Assembly: GCA_029783825.1 (NCBI GenBank)
Contig: JAREIK010002039.1
Span: forward strand, 247,769-311,768
Source of the DNA: Sapria himalayana
Lineage: Eukaryota > Streptophyta > Magnoliopsida > Malpighiales > Rafflesiaceae
Direction of reading: 5' to 3'
DNA length: 64,000 bases
Positions 37,088 through 50,365 of the stretch are shown in pieces. The notes beneath the pieces are model-generated. The model was given only the letters and a program-made list of their open reading frames with translations. It was not told the DNA's origin and did not search any database. Made by a program: the position numbers and the translations under genes. The first letter of the stretch is position 1; every line of letters starts with the position of its first letter.

Positions 37088-38452
37088 TATCTATCTGTCT
37101 ATCTAACTATCTTTCTGTCAATATGTCAATCTATCTGTCTATCTATATATCTATTTATTTCTCTATCTATCTATCTATCTTTCTATCTTTCTATCTATAT
37201 ATCTATCTAAATATCTATCTTTCTATCTATCTATATGTCTATATATCTTTCTATCTATCTCTTTATTTAACTATCTATCTATTTATTTTTATATCGATAT
37301 GTCTATCAATCTATCTATAAATCTATCTATTATTTATATCAATCTAACTATGCATATGACTTTCAATCTATCTATCAATATATCGATCAATCTATGTGTA
37401 TATATATATTTGCCTATCAATCTATCTATTTGTTAATCAATTAATTAGTCAATCAATCTGCCTATCTATCTATCTATCTGTCTATCTATATATCTAACTA
37501 TCTATCTATATATCTGCCTATCTATGTATTTATTTATCTTTCTGTCTAACTATCTATCTTTATATCTATCTTTCTATCTTTTTATCTATCTATCCATCTA
37601 TTGATTTGTCCATCCATCTTTCTTTATGTCTAAAAGATCTGTTAATCTATCAATCTATATGTTTAATATTCTATCTATCTATTATCAAATAATCTGACTA
37701 TCTATCTGTCTATCTATGTATCTATCTATCTATCTGTTTGTCTATGTTTCTATCTATCTATCTGTATATCTATCTATCTATCTATATGTCTGTCTAACTA
37801 TCTTCCTATAAATCTATCTATAAATTAATCAATCAAGTTGTCTATAAACCTATGTATCATACTATCTATTAATCTATCAATCTATCTATATATCTTTATA
37901 TCTATTTGTCTATCTATTCTTGCATCTATCTATTTATCTTTTCTAACTATCCATCTTTTTATCTATAGATCTATCTGTCTACCTATATATATCTCTATAT
38001 ATCTATCTATTTATCTATTTATCTATTTGTCTATCTATCTATCTATTTATCTATTTGTCTATCTATTTGTTTATCTTTCTATCTATCTATCTATCTATTT
38101 TTTTGCCAATGTCACTCTTTATCTATGCATCTATCTATGTATGTTTCAATAGTTCTATCAATGTGTCTATTTACTATCTATCTGTCTATCTCTATATCCA
38201 TCAATCTATGAATCTATTTGTTTATCTATTTTCTAACAATATATATATATATATATTTATTTATTTATTTCTATCTATCTGGCTATCTATCAATTTATCT
38301 ATCTATCTATCTATCTATCTGTGTGTGTGTGTGTGTGTGTGTGTATCTATATTATTATTTATCTCTCTTTTTATATAAAACTCAATTAATCTCTTTGACT
38401 ATCTTTTTATCTATCTATATGTCTATATATCTAATTATCTTTATGTGTATCT

Positions 38453-38506
<54 letters not shown>

Positions 38507-38564
38507 TAGTATCTTTATCTATCTTTCTATTTATTTGTATATCTCTATGTCTATCTATCTATTG

Positions 38565-38596
<32 letters not shown>

Positions 38597-39892
38597 ATAT
38601 GTCTATCTATCTGTCTTTTTTTATAATAATCAAATAATCTATCTGTCTATCTTTTTATCTATCTATATGTATATATATATATATATCTATCTATCTATCT
38701 AGATATCTATTTATCTAAATATCTTTATAACTATTTGTATATCTATTTATCTATATGTCAAAATATCTACATATCAATTTTTTTATCAATATGTCTTCTA
38801 TTTGTCTATATATATGTCTAACTATATGTTTATCTATCTATCTGTCTATCTATATGACTTTCTACCTACCTACCTATCTATCTAACTATCTATATCTATC
38901 TATCTATTTGTGTATCTCTCTATCTATGTTTATAAGTATCTATCTAGATATCTATCTCTCTATCTATCTATATGTTTTTCAAATTGTCTATCTATTTACT
39001 TTCTATGTATTTATCTATCTGTCTTTCAATTTATCTATCTATATTTCTCTCTATCAATCTACATATATCTCTATCTATCTGGCTATCTATCTATCTAACT
39101 ATCTATTTGTCTATCTATCTATATGTCTATCTTTTTATCTATTTGTATATATATATATATATATCTATCTTTATATCTATCTATTTATCTATCATAAGTC
39201 TATCTGTCTAAAAATATGTCTATCTATCTTTCTTCTATCTATCTTTATATCTATCTGACTATCTTATTATCTATCTAACTATCTATCAATATGCCTATCT
39301 ATATGTTTTTCTTTTTGTATATGGATCTACTTATCTATCTATATATCTATACTGCTATAATTCTATCTTTATATATATATGAATAATAATCTATCAATCT
39401 ATCTATCGAACTTTCTATCTACCAATCAATCTATTTATCAATCACTCTATCAAAAATTCTATAAATCTATCGAATTATCTTTGTATCGATTTGTCTATCA
39501 ATATGTCTATCAATTTATCTATTAATTTGTCTATCTATCTATTAATCTATTTGTCTATATTTTTATATTTCTAAATGTGTGTCTGTCTATCAAGCTGTCT
39601 ATCTATTTGTTTGTATGTATGTCTATATATCCATCTATCAATCTATCTATTTGTGTGAGTGTATATATATATATATATATATATCTATATATAATTATCT
39701 ATTTATGTAAATGTCTATCTATCTATCTATTTATCTATCTATCTTTCTGACTTTCTATCTTTATATCTATTTGTCTATCTATCTATCTATCTAGCTATCA
39801 ATCAATGCATGAATCTATCAATCTATATATCTATCTTTATATTAATCATTATATCAATCTGTTTGTCCATTTGTTTATCTTTTTATATATCT
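34633..39892 (+). repeat. TCTA tetranucleotide array, block 2
   Basis: About 5.3 kb of degenerate (TCTA)n, richer than block 1 in nested (TA)n tracts (about 36047-36098, 37047-37084, 38457-38494, 38566-38592, 38669-38686, 39149-39164, 39662-39682) and with one (GT)n at 38321-38344. Long Tyr/Leu/Ser/Ile frames are composition artefacts. It ends at a strand switch. Confidence 0.95.
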
Positions 39893-39901
39893 AGATATAT
39901 A
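39884..39901. repeat. Palindrome at the TCTA/GATA strand switch
   Basis: TATATATCTAGATATATA, a perfect 18-bp palindrome centred between 39892 and 39893. Everything left of it reads TCTA and everything right reads GATA on the plus strand. Confidence 0.9.
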
Positions 39902-42900
39902 GATAAATAGACAGACAGACATATAGATAGATGGAAAGAAAGATAGATAGATTAATAGATAGATGAATATATAAATTGATAGATAGATATATAGATAAAC
40001 AGATTGGCACAAAGAAAGACAAATTGACAGACAAATTGATAAATAGATTATTAGACATTTGATTAATAGAATGATAGACTGATTGATAGACTGATTGATA
40101 GACTGATTGATAGACTGATTGATTTATTAATTGATAGATAGATAGATTAATCAATAGATAGATAGATTAATAGACTAACAAATAAATATATTTATAAATA
40201 GATTGATAAGCAAGTTTATAGAAAGATAAAAAGACTGATTGATAACTGATAGATAGATAGATAATTATATATAAAGATAGATAGATAGATAGATAGAAAA
40301 ATAGATCAATATATTATTAAACAAATAAATAGACAAATAGATAGACAGACAGACAGATAGTCATATAGATAGATAGATAGAAATAATAAAAATTAGAGAG
40401 ATAGATAGATAGACAGATAGATATATAAATAAATAAACAAACTGGCAGACAGACAGATAGATAGAATTTTATATATAAAAATATTTTGATAGAAAGATTG
40501 ACAAATAGATAGATAGATAGATAAATAGATAGGTAAATAAAAAGGAAGATAGGTAGATAGATAGACATACAGACATACAAACAAATATATAGACATACAA
40601 ATAAATCTAAAAATAGATGGACTGATAGATAGTTAGATAAATAGAAAGACATATAGATAGATAGATAGAAAGATATATTGTCAGATAGGTAGATAGGCAA
40701 GTAAGTAGGCATACAGACAAACAAATACATAAAAAGATAGACACACAAATAGATAGACAATTAGATAGATACATATATAGATAGACAGTTTGATAGATAG
40801 ATTGATCGATAGATTAATAGACAAATAGATACATAGATTTATAGACAGATAGATAGGTAAATAAATAAATAGATAGGTAGACAAAAAGATAGATATATAT
40901 ATATAATGATAGATATAGATAGATAGATAGACAAAAAGATGGATATATAGACAGACAGACAGATAGACAAATAGATAAAATATTGTTAAACAAAATTGAT
41001 TGATAGAATGATAGACATATTCATAGATATATAGATTTATAGATAAATTGATAGATTGATAGAAAGATTGATAGATAGATAGATAGATAGATATATAGAC
41101 AGATAGAGAGACAAATAGATAGACAAATAAAAACACACACATAAAGATAGATAGATTATTATATAGATAGATAGACATACTGATATATAGATAGATAGAT
41201 AGATCAAGAGATAGATAGGCAGATAGATAGATAAAAATATAGTCTTATAGATTCATTTATTGATAGATTTATAGATAGAAAAATAGATAGATAGATTAAA
41301 AGATAGATAGATAAAAAGATAGATTGATAGATTAATATAATAATAGATAGACAGATAAATTGATATATTATAGACTAATATATAGACAGATAGATAGAGA
41401 GTTAGAAAGATAAATAGATATATATATTGATAGAAAGACAAATAAATAAATAGATAGATAGACAGATAGATAGATAGAGAGAGAGATGGATAGATATATA
41501 CACATAAAGATAGATAAAGAATTAGACAAATAGTTAGAAAGACGTATATATAGACAGACAGACAGACAGTTAGTTAGAAAGATAGATAGACATATAGATA
41601 TATAGATTGATATTTAGAAAGATAGATAGATCGATATAGAGATAGATAGACATATAGATATATTGGCAGATAGATAGATAGTCAAATTAATGGATATAAT
41701 GATAGATAGATAAATAGATTTATAGCCAAATTAGTAGACAGGTAAATACACTGATTGATAGGCAGATTAATAGAAAAATTGATAGATAAATAGATAGATA
41801 GACAAATAGATAGCTAGATAGATAGATAGACAACTAGATAGGTAGATAGATAGATAGACAAACAGAAACACAGATATATTGGTAGATTATTAGATAGATA
41901 GATAAATAAATATATCGACAGATAGATAGTTGATATAAATATAGATAGACTCTTTGATAGACTGATAGATAGATAGATTGATAAAAAGATTAATAGTCAG
42001 ATAGATAGATTTATAGATAGATAAGTAGACAGATTGATAGATTGATAGATAGACATATAGATAAATAGATTGATAGATATATAGATAGATAGATTGTTTG
42101 ATAAAAAGATAGACAAATAGATAGTTAGATAGTTAAATAGGTAGATAGACTAATAGATAGACAAAAAAATAGATAAAGAGATAGAAAGATAGATAGACAT
42201 ATATATAGATAGTTAGATAAAAAGTTAGATATATCGATATATAGATATATAATTAGATAGACAGACAAACAGATAGATAGATAGTAGATATATAGATAGA
42301 GATGAAAATAGATAGACAAATAGATAGATAGACATATATATAGATAGTCACATGGAAAGAAAGAGAGATAGACATAGAGATAGATATAAAGATAGATAAA
42401 GATATAGTCAGATAGATAGATAGATAGATTGATTGATTGATCATTATATAGACAACTATATAGATAGATTGATTGATTGATATACATATAGAAGGACAGA
42501 TAGATACACAGATAGATACCCATATAGATAGATAGTTAGATAGATAGAAAGATAGATAGACAAAAGATAGATACCCATATAGATAGATAGTTAGATAGAT
42601 AGAAAGATAGATAGACAAAAGATAGATAGATATATATACAAATAGATAGATAGAAAGATAGATAGATTGACAGATAGATTGACAGATAGATTGATAGATA
42701 TATAGAAAATTTTATAGATAGAATGATATAAGATTAATTAATAGATTGATAGAAAGATTGATAGACAGATTGATATACAAATTCATAGACAGATAGATAA
42801 ATAGATAAATAGATTAGTAGATAAATAGGTAGATAGATTGGTAGAAAAATAGATAAATAGATATATATATATATATACAGATAGATAGATAGATAAAAAA

Positions 42901-43593
42901 ATAGTTAGACATAAAGATATATTTATCGATAGATAGATATATAGTAATATTGACAAACATATTTATTGATAGATAATTAGATAGCGAAATGAATTGATAG
43001 ATATAAATATAAATAGATAGACATATACATAAACAGATAAAAAGATAGAATGATCAATTGATAGACATATAGATAGACATATAGAAAGGAATATAGATAG
43101 ATAGATTAATTGATAGATAGATTGAGTTTTAGATAGACAGATAGATAGATAGACATATTGACCAATAGATAGACATGATATATAGATTGATAGATAGACC
43201 AATATATAGATAGATTGATTGATTGATATATATAGATAAATAGACAAATATATTAATAGATAAATAGATAGATAGATAGACAGAATGATAGATAGATTGA
43301 TACAATGATTGAAAGTCAGATTGATAGAAAGATTAATAGACAAATTTATAAATAGATTGTTGAAAGTTTGTTAGATAGATTGAATGACATATAGATAGAC
43401 ATATTGATAGACTGATAGGTAGAGAGATAGATAGACAATTATATAAATAGATATATTGAATATTATTAGCCAAATAGATAGATAGATATCTAAATAAATA
43501 TATAGATAAACTGATAGATAGACAAATAAATAGATTGTTAGATAAATAGGTACATAGATTGGTAGATAAATAGATAAATAGATAGATATAAAA

Positions 43594-43624
<31 letters not shown>

Positions 43625-45210
43625 GATAGATAGAAAGATATATTGATAGATAAATGGATGGATATATTAAATATAGACATACATATTTATTGATAGATAG
43701 TTAGATATGGAAATAAAGTAACTAATAGAAAGATATAAAGATCAATTGATAGATAGTTAGATAGACACATTGAAAGATAGTTAGATAAATAGATTAATTG
43801 ATAAATATATAGATTTTTAGATAGACAAATAGACAGACAGACAGACAGATAGAAAGATTGATTGATTGATTGATTGACCAATAGATAGAGATATATAGAT
43901 TGATAGACAGATTGATATAAAGTTTGATAAATAAATTAATAGATAGATAAACAGATAAATAGATAGATAGATTGATTGATTTATAGAAAGATTGATAATC
44001 AGATTGATAGAAAGATTAATAGACAAATTTATAGATAGTTTGATAGAAAGTTTCATAGAGATATTGATTGACATATAGATAGACATATTGATAGACTGAT
44101 AGGTATACAAATAGATAGACAGATAGATTGACAATTATATAGACAGATATATTGATATTTTATTAGGCAAATAGATAGACAGATAGATAGATAAATAAAT
44201 AAAGATATAGATAGATAGGTAAATAGATAGATAGATACAAAGAAAGTAAGATAGTTAGATATATAAATAGATAGATAGATAGACATATAGTTAGACATAT
44301 ATATAGATAGAGAAATTTAATAGATAGATAGATAGATGGATAGATGGATAGATAGATTGATTGAATTATAGATAGAAATATAGATAGATAGATAGATACA
44401 TGACTGATAAAGAAACAAATAGATAGATAGATTATTAGATAGATCAATTAACAGACAGATAGATAAATAGATAGATAGACAAATAGATAGATAGATAGAT
44501 ATATATATTGATTGATATATAATTAGATAGATATATAGATAGATAGATAGATAAATAGGTACGCATATAGATAAACAGATATATAGATAGATAGATACAC
44601 AAATAAATAGATAGAAAGATAATTAGCTAAATATATAGATACATAGATAGAAAGACAGGTAGATATACAGATAGATAGGCAAATAAATAGATATGTAAAT
44701 ATATAGATAGATAGACAGATAGATATACAATTATATTGATAGATAGATAAATAAACATATAGATAGATAGATAAATAAACATATAGATAGATAGATAGTT
44801 AAATAAAAATATAGAAAGATAGATAAATACAATGATAGATAGATAGACATATAGATAGATAGATACATAGAAAAATAGTTAGGTAGATTAACAAATAGAT
44901 AAACAGATAGATAGATAGAAAGATATAAAGATAGTTATAAAATAGAAAGACATATAGATATATAGGTATTTAGACATATAGTTAAACATATAGATAGACA
45001 GATAGAAAGATAGAAATAAAGATAGATAGATAGATAAATAGATAGACAAATAGATATATTGATATATAGATAGATAGTAAGATTTATAGATAGATAGATA
45101 GATCGATTGATAGATATATAGATAGATAGATAGATAGACAAATAGATAGACAGATAGATCCATGATTAGATAATTAGATAGAATGGTAGACTTAGATAGA
45201 CAGAAAGAGA
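39893..45210 (-). repeat. GATA tetranucleotide array, block 3 (inverted orientation)
   Basis: About 5.3 kb of degenerate (GATA)n, the reverse-complement orientation of blocks 1 and 2. Embedded duplications are visible: an exact 55-bp tandem pair at 42518/42573, and longer units with anchors 683 bp apart (43331/44014) and 724 bp apart (42958/43682). TA tracts are fewer and shorter than in block 2. Long minus-strand frames are composition artefacts. Confidence 0.95.
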
Positions 45211-45570
45211 GATGGATTTCCGTCGCTAAGTGTAGCCACGGATCCTAATTTTCCATCACTATTTTAGTGACAATTTTTAATTTTCCGTTGCTAAAATAGA
45301 GATGGATTTAGATTTCCATTGCTATTTTAGCAATGTTTTATAATAAACCTTCACTAAAATAGCCATAGAAATTTGCAATCCATCGCTAAAATAGCGATGG
45401 AAAATTAGAATCCCGTCACTAAACTTAGTTATGGAATTCAATTTGTCATCACTATTATGGCGATGGATTGTTGTATTATATCGCTAATTTATTTTCTTGT
45501 ACACTTTTTGAGTCATTTTAGCTACAGAATATTCCATCGCTAAAATTTAATATCCATCGCTAAAATAGCT
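45211..45570. repeat. Subterminal repeats, left edge of element C
   Basis: Tandem degenerate words such as TTTCCGTCGCTAAG and CCATCGCTAAAATAGCGATGG. A TIR-like TTTTCTTGTACAC at about 45491-45503 lies inside the block, so it may be two overlapping ends. Confidence 0.6.
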
Positions 45571-45830
45571 TTTTATTTAAATTTTTTTTATATTAATTAA
45601 AAGATTACTGCAATATATTTAATTTTAAACGATTAGAAACCATAATAATACAAAACACACATTCATTAGAAAAATAAATATTAATTTAGTTCATTGTTGA
45701 AAATAAAAGCAATACAAAAAACTTACATTAATTATGTTGCAACAATTTAAAAAACTCTTAACACAATAATTAGTTCATATCATCATCTTTTAAAAAAACT
45801 AGCTCATAATCTAAAAATCATGATCACAAC
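45571..45830. other. AT-rich left flank inside element C
   Basis: Noncoding AT-rich sequence between the subterminal repeats and nested element B. No supportable feature. Confidence 0.3.
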
Positions 45831-45833
45831 CTA
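45831..45833. repeat. Target-site duplication of element B, left (CTA)
   Basis: CTA directly before CACTACAAG, matching CTA at 52908-52910. Three-base duplications are standard for CACTA elements. Confidence 0.75.
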
Positions 45834-45849
45834 CACTACAAGAAAAATC

Positions 45850-46220
45850 TCATATAGCTAGGGACAATTCCCTAGCTAAATGAGCATATTCCATCGATAA
45901 ATATAATATAGCAACAAATTACCGAGGAATCGGTTCCTTATCTAAAGTGCTTCTTACTAAAATATAGCGACGGATAGTGTCCACAGCTTAAAAGTTTGCG
46001 ATGGAAAAATCCCTTGCTAAAGAACACAAATTCCATCGCTAAATTAGCAAGATAAATGAGATTTTCCGTCGCCAAGCGAAAATAATGATAGTTGATTCCC
46101 TAACTAAAGTATTGTCAATAAATTTTAGCAATGGAAATAGTCCTTAGCTAAATAAAATTAGCAATCAAAAATTTGTAGCTAATTTTAATATTTTCCTAGC
46201 TAATTTAGAAAGGGATTTTT
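45850..46220. repeat. Left subterminal repeats of element B
   Basis: TAGCTAGGGA, CCATCGCTAAA and AGCGACGGA words in both orientations just inside the left TIR. Confidence 0.75.
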
Positions 46221-46425
46221 TCCTAGATATTTTAATTTCAAAATTAATTTCAAAATTTAAATTATTTTAAAATTTATTAATAATAAAATAATTTAATATT
46301 TTTATATCAAATTGAATAAAAATTGAAACTATAAATAATTTATGATAAACAAAAAATAAAATAATTTAATATCTTATTCTAATTTAATATTTTACACAAT
46401 TGAAAGAAAAAAATAACAAAATTTT

Positions 46426-46575
46426 ATTTCATCGTATTCATCAATGTATCTACTGACAGTGCATATAGTATAATATATACATTCATTGACATTGCTTTCT
46501 CTCCCTATGCTCCTCTGATCATCATTTTTCTGATGCGACAAAGTTGTATGAGTCACGGCACGTAATGTCTAGTGA
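46426..46575. repeat. Conserved ~150-bp left-module core, copy 3
   Basis: Aligns with 1086-1233 and 24304-24452. It is followed by AT palindromes (46655-46860) but no GC-rich minisatellite, unlike the other copies. Confidence 0.6.
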
Positions 46576-46862
46576 AAAATCCCATCACTTATAGAAGCTT
46601 TTATGTGGAATAATGCGGTCTCATATCTGTAAGAAATTTAAACCACTCATTCATATTTAAGAAAAAGTTATGTTTTGATACATACATAATATTGTATTAT
46701 ATATGTAAATATATACTAGCATTTTACTCATACATATATTACTGCCGATATGTAAATAAAAATAGAAATATTATGTGTACATATAAACTGAGTACAAATA
46801 TACTTAGTATATATGTACATAAAATATTGTAGTATTATATGTATGTATATACGTATCTAAAT

Positions 46863-48536
46863 GGGCCTTTATTTAGATTCTTAATGAAAATATTTGAATC
46901 TCCATTTGAAGTTCAATTGCCTATGACATAAATTAAAAAAATGATATTGACAAATAAAAGTTAATAATAAATTAAATAATTCAAAAATAAAAAACTTAAT
47001 TATATTCACATAATTTTTTAACCAATTCACAAATTTAGTTTCTAGCATATAATCAACATCATTGCTGGAAATTGCTGGATGCCTATATTTTAATTGCTCA
47101 ACATAAATACTCCACAAATATAAAATGAGAGAAAAAAATGTACAACAATTTTTAATAATTCTTATTAAAGATAATATTAAACTATGATTAAACCTGCAAC
47201 CATTTTGGGTATTCATACTTAATATATGGTGCAACCTCCTCACAATTAAGTAAAACATAGCTGCGGGTTACTTTGTACTTTTTATCTATCATACATCTTT
47301 TCATTGCTCTTCCAAATGCTTTTCCAAGGTGCTTGAAGATAGATAGTTTGTCCATAGAATCATCTTCCACCATCACATGACGTTCAAAATTTCGTGACAC
47401 ATTTCTATTCTTTGTATTTTTTTGATCTCAAAATAATAAGAACAAAATGATGATGCTTCTTCTACTAAATATGCATTGGAAATTGAACCTTCAACTTTTA
47501 CCTTGTTTCTAACATTCAATATCAATTTATGAAGATACTTACATCCATAATGTTAGGTTTCAATTAGATTAAATAACAATAATACTTAAAGTACTAAATA
47601 ATAAAACACATCAAATTATATGTATTTACCTCTCAAAAAGATACCTCCACCTGAATTGTACTAGCCCTGCAATCCTTGCTTCATATGCCAAATGGACCGA
47701 CAAATGCTCCATCGAGTCAAAAAAACTTGATGGGAATATCCATTCAAGCTTAAAAATAATAAGTGGAATGTCATTCTCCAGCCTCACCATGTCATCTATT
47801 TTAATTGTGGTTGGAGTTAGCTGTTTGAAAAAAAAACCAAGTTATCTAAGGACCTTCCAAACACATAGTGGAAGAAATTCATGGAATGCAATTGGTATTA
47901 ATCTCTGCATGAATACATGACAGTCATGCCTTTTCATTCCAAATAACTTTTCTTCATATCCATGCATCTACCCATATTTGACACATATCCATCAGAAAAT
48001 TTCAAATTTTAAACCCATTCACACAATATCTGTCTTGCCTTCTTATCAAGTTTGTAGCAAAGCTTTAGGCAATTTTCCTATTTCCTCATTCAGTTTAAAT
48101 TCAGGACGCCGACAGTAATTATTCAGCTCATGTCTTGATTTTAAAGTGTCTTTTGTTTTTCCGTCTAAATTATGCACAGTGTTGAAAACATTGTCAAAAA
48201 TATTTTTTTCAATATGTATTACATCTAAGTTATGAAGAATTAAATTGGACTTCCAATAGGGCAAGTCCCAAAATATACTCTATTTCCTCCAGCCAAATAA
48301 TTTGCTTTTTGGTCCATTACTTCTAGTAGCTTCCTTTTCAGTTATCTTCTTCAAACCCAAACTCTGAATCACTGTCATAATATCATCTCCTAGACGAACT
48401 GCTGGTGCAACTATCATCACAGTTTTATTTTTTTTAAATGTAGTTATATTTCTTTGAAATGGCTGATTCGTAGGTAGAAACTTACGATGGTTATCAAACC
48501 ATTACTGTTTACCACTACATTTGAGGGTAAATACAT
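46863..48536 (-). pseudogene. TNP2 C-terminal fragment of element B
   Basis: Aligns with 5133-6815 of element A. The minus strand shows LPYWKSNLILHNLDVIHIEK (48046-48264), the DUF4218 region (about 47640-47960, stops present), and at 47188-47400 a 70-codon frame with KRCMIDKKYKVTRSYVLLNC. The N-terminal half of the transposase and the DUF4216 end are missing. The break is near 48536, where the code stops and AT satellite begins, and near 46860, where the AT palindromes begin. It cannot be a working transposase. The T7 run near 47718 keeps the frame that the T8 of element A breaks. Confidence 0.8.
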
Positions 48537-49010
48537 GTATAAATATAGTTAAACTTTATTTATACATGTAGGTATATATATTTATTTATATAATTGTATA
48601 TATCTATACCTATAGTTATGTATAGGTATAGATATAGTAAACTACATTTTTGAATACTAATTTATACAAATGTATATTAACTATAAGTAGTAAATTATAT
48701 ATTTAAATATAATTATGTATAAAGTTTTTATAGTAATACATATAATAAAATACAATTATTTATAGTTATATGTTATTATACATATAGTATATATAACTAT
48801 AAATATTTTTATATAGTTAAACATATAGTTATATATAAATATATTCAATACAAATAGTTATAGATAAATATATAAAGTTATAAATAAATATATAGATTTA
48901 CATATATGTATACATACTTACAAATATAGTTATATTTAATTAATATAGTGTTATAAAGTTATACAATTATTTATATATAATTATAAAAATATTTATATAT
49001 AGTCATACAA
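48537..49010. repeat. AT satellite block in element B
   Basis: One copy of the ~0.5-kb AT satellite, landmark GATTTACATATATGTATACAT at about 48895, in the same relative place as 8985-9910 of element A. Confidence 0.55.
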
Positions 49011-50147
49011 CTTCAACAGATAACTAAAATATGGCCAACAATGATGTTTAAAGAGAGAGAGAGAGAGCAGAAATACTATATTTCTACCATTTTCCACATT
49101 AGCAAGAAGTTAATTTGAATGACCATTTATTACTGCATCTATAGCGAAGAGATGTTCGGATTATTATTACCATGCTATTTGTTTTTAAAAATATTATACT
49201 TGATAGTACTTGTGTACAAAAAATTTTGGTTCATATATTTTATACCATCTTAGCTTGAGTATCCACGACACATTACTATATGTTGATCTTATTATACTAG
49301 TATGAAATTATTATTTTAATATTACTAAACTTGATTCAACAACTCCACTCATAACTAACACAAGAAAGATCACAAGGAATCATACACTACGAGACATCTA
49401 TTGAAGGAATATTGAAATTATTAGAAATATAAGTGTTTTATTTCAAGAAACATAAATATGAAGTTATTATGTTTGAGATATTTTTGAGATAATTTAATTA
49501 ACAAAATGTTAGATACATGGAAAATATAAATCTTTATACACACACACACAACATGATAATCTTTGTTAAAGATAAGTGCAACCATAAGAATATAAATGAA
49601 TCATGTAGGAAAATGACAATAAAGTCTATGAAAAAATTAATAAGAATAATTATTTTTATATCATTTGTTGACTTACAAACTTATCACATGCTTACTTGCA
49701 TGAATATCATGTATTAGTATGTATGATTTCCATGTCTTGGCTTACATGAGTGATAAGTATTGATTATGTGCTTACTATGTGTTCTCATGCATTAATGCCA
49801 ACTGCTTGAAAGTGTGTTTGTTATATGATGATGTGTATACCTACCAAGGATTGACTTGACATGTGAAAGCTATGTGTTGGCTTACTAAATGTTGCATCAA
49901 AAATTAAACTACTTTGAATCTTGCCTATAAATAAATGTGATTTAGAGCTCATAGCACACAACAACACAAATCATGAGAACATTTCAAAGTGAATTGAGAA
50001 ACTTTTGCTCAATTATTTTCTATTACAAGTGTGAATATTATTGAGTTTTCTAGAAGTTGACATGCTGAACTATTATTTTATTTATTTTATTTATTTTGTT
50101 TTATTTTATTTTATTTTTGAATTCAATCATTACTCATTTTTGAATAT
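49011..50147. other. Unclassified insert, possibly LTR-derived
   Basis: Includes a short GA tract (about 49053-49068) and a stretch near 49922-50030 with CCTATAAATAAATG followed by CATAGCACACAACAACACAA, which resembles the core promoter of a plant copia LTR. A 66-codon frame at 49517-49717 has no domain. No second LTR or PBS was found, so this is a weak call. Confidence 0.3.
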
Positions 50148-50360
50148 TTTTTGTAGATATCAAGTTGGCATACCTAAGTATGTATACTAGTTATGTATAA
50201 GATACACATGCATATTGATGTATATTGTTTTTGTAGATATTAAGTCGGCATACCTAAGTATGTATACTAGTTATGTATAAAATACTCATGCATATTGATG
50301 TATACTATTTTTGTAGATATCAAGTCGGCAAACCTATGTATATATACTATTTATATATTG
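50148..50360. repeat. 80-bp tandem repeat, about 2.6 copies
   Basis: TTTTTGTAGATATCAAGT begins at 50148, 50228 and 50308. The first two copies differ at only a few positions. It sits at the border of the conserved right region of element B. Confidence 0.9.
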
Positions 50361-50365
50361 TTTTT

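Noticed and set aside
39891..45163. Matching minus-strand frames in the GATA blocks (also 62502-63785)
   Set aside because: Same composition effect on the complementary strand; overlapping frames give the same peptide pattern.
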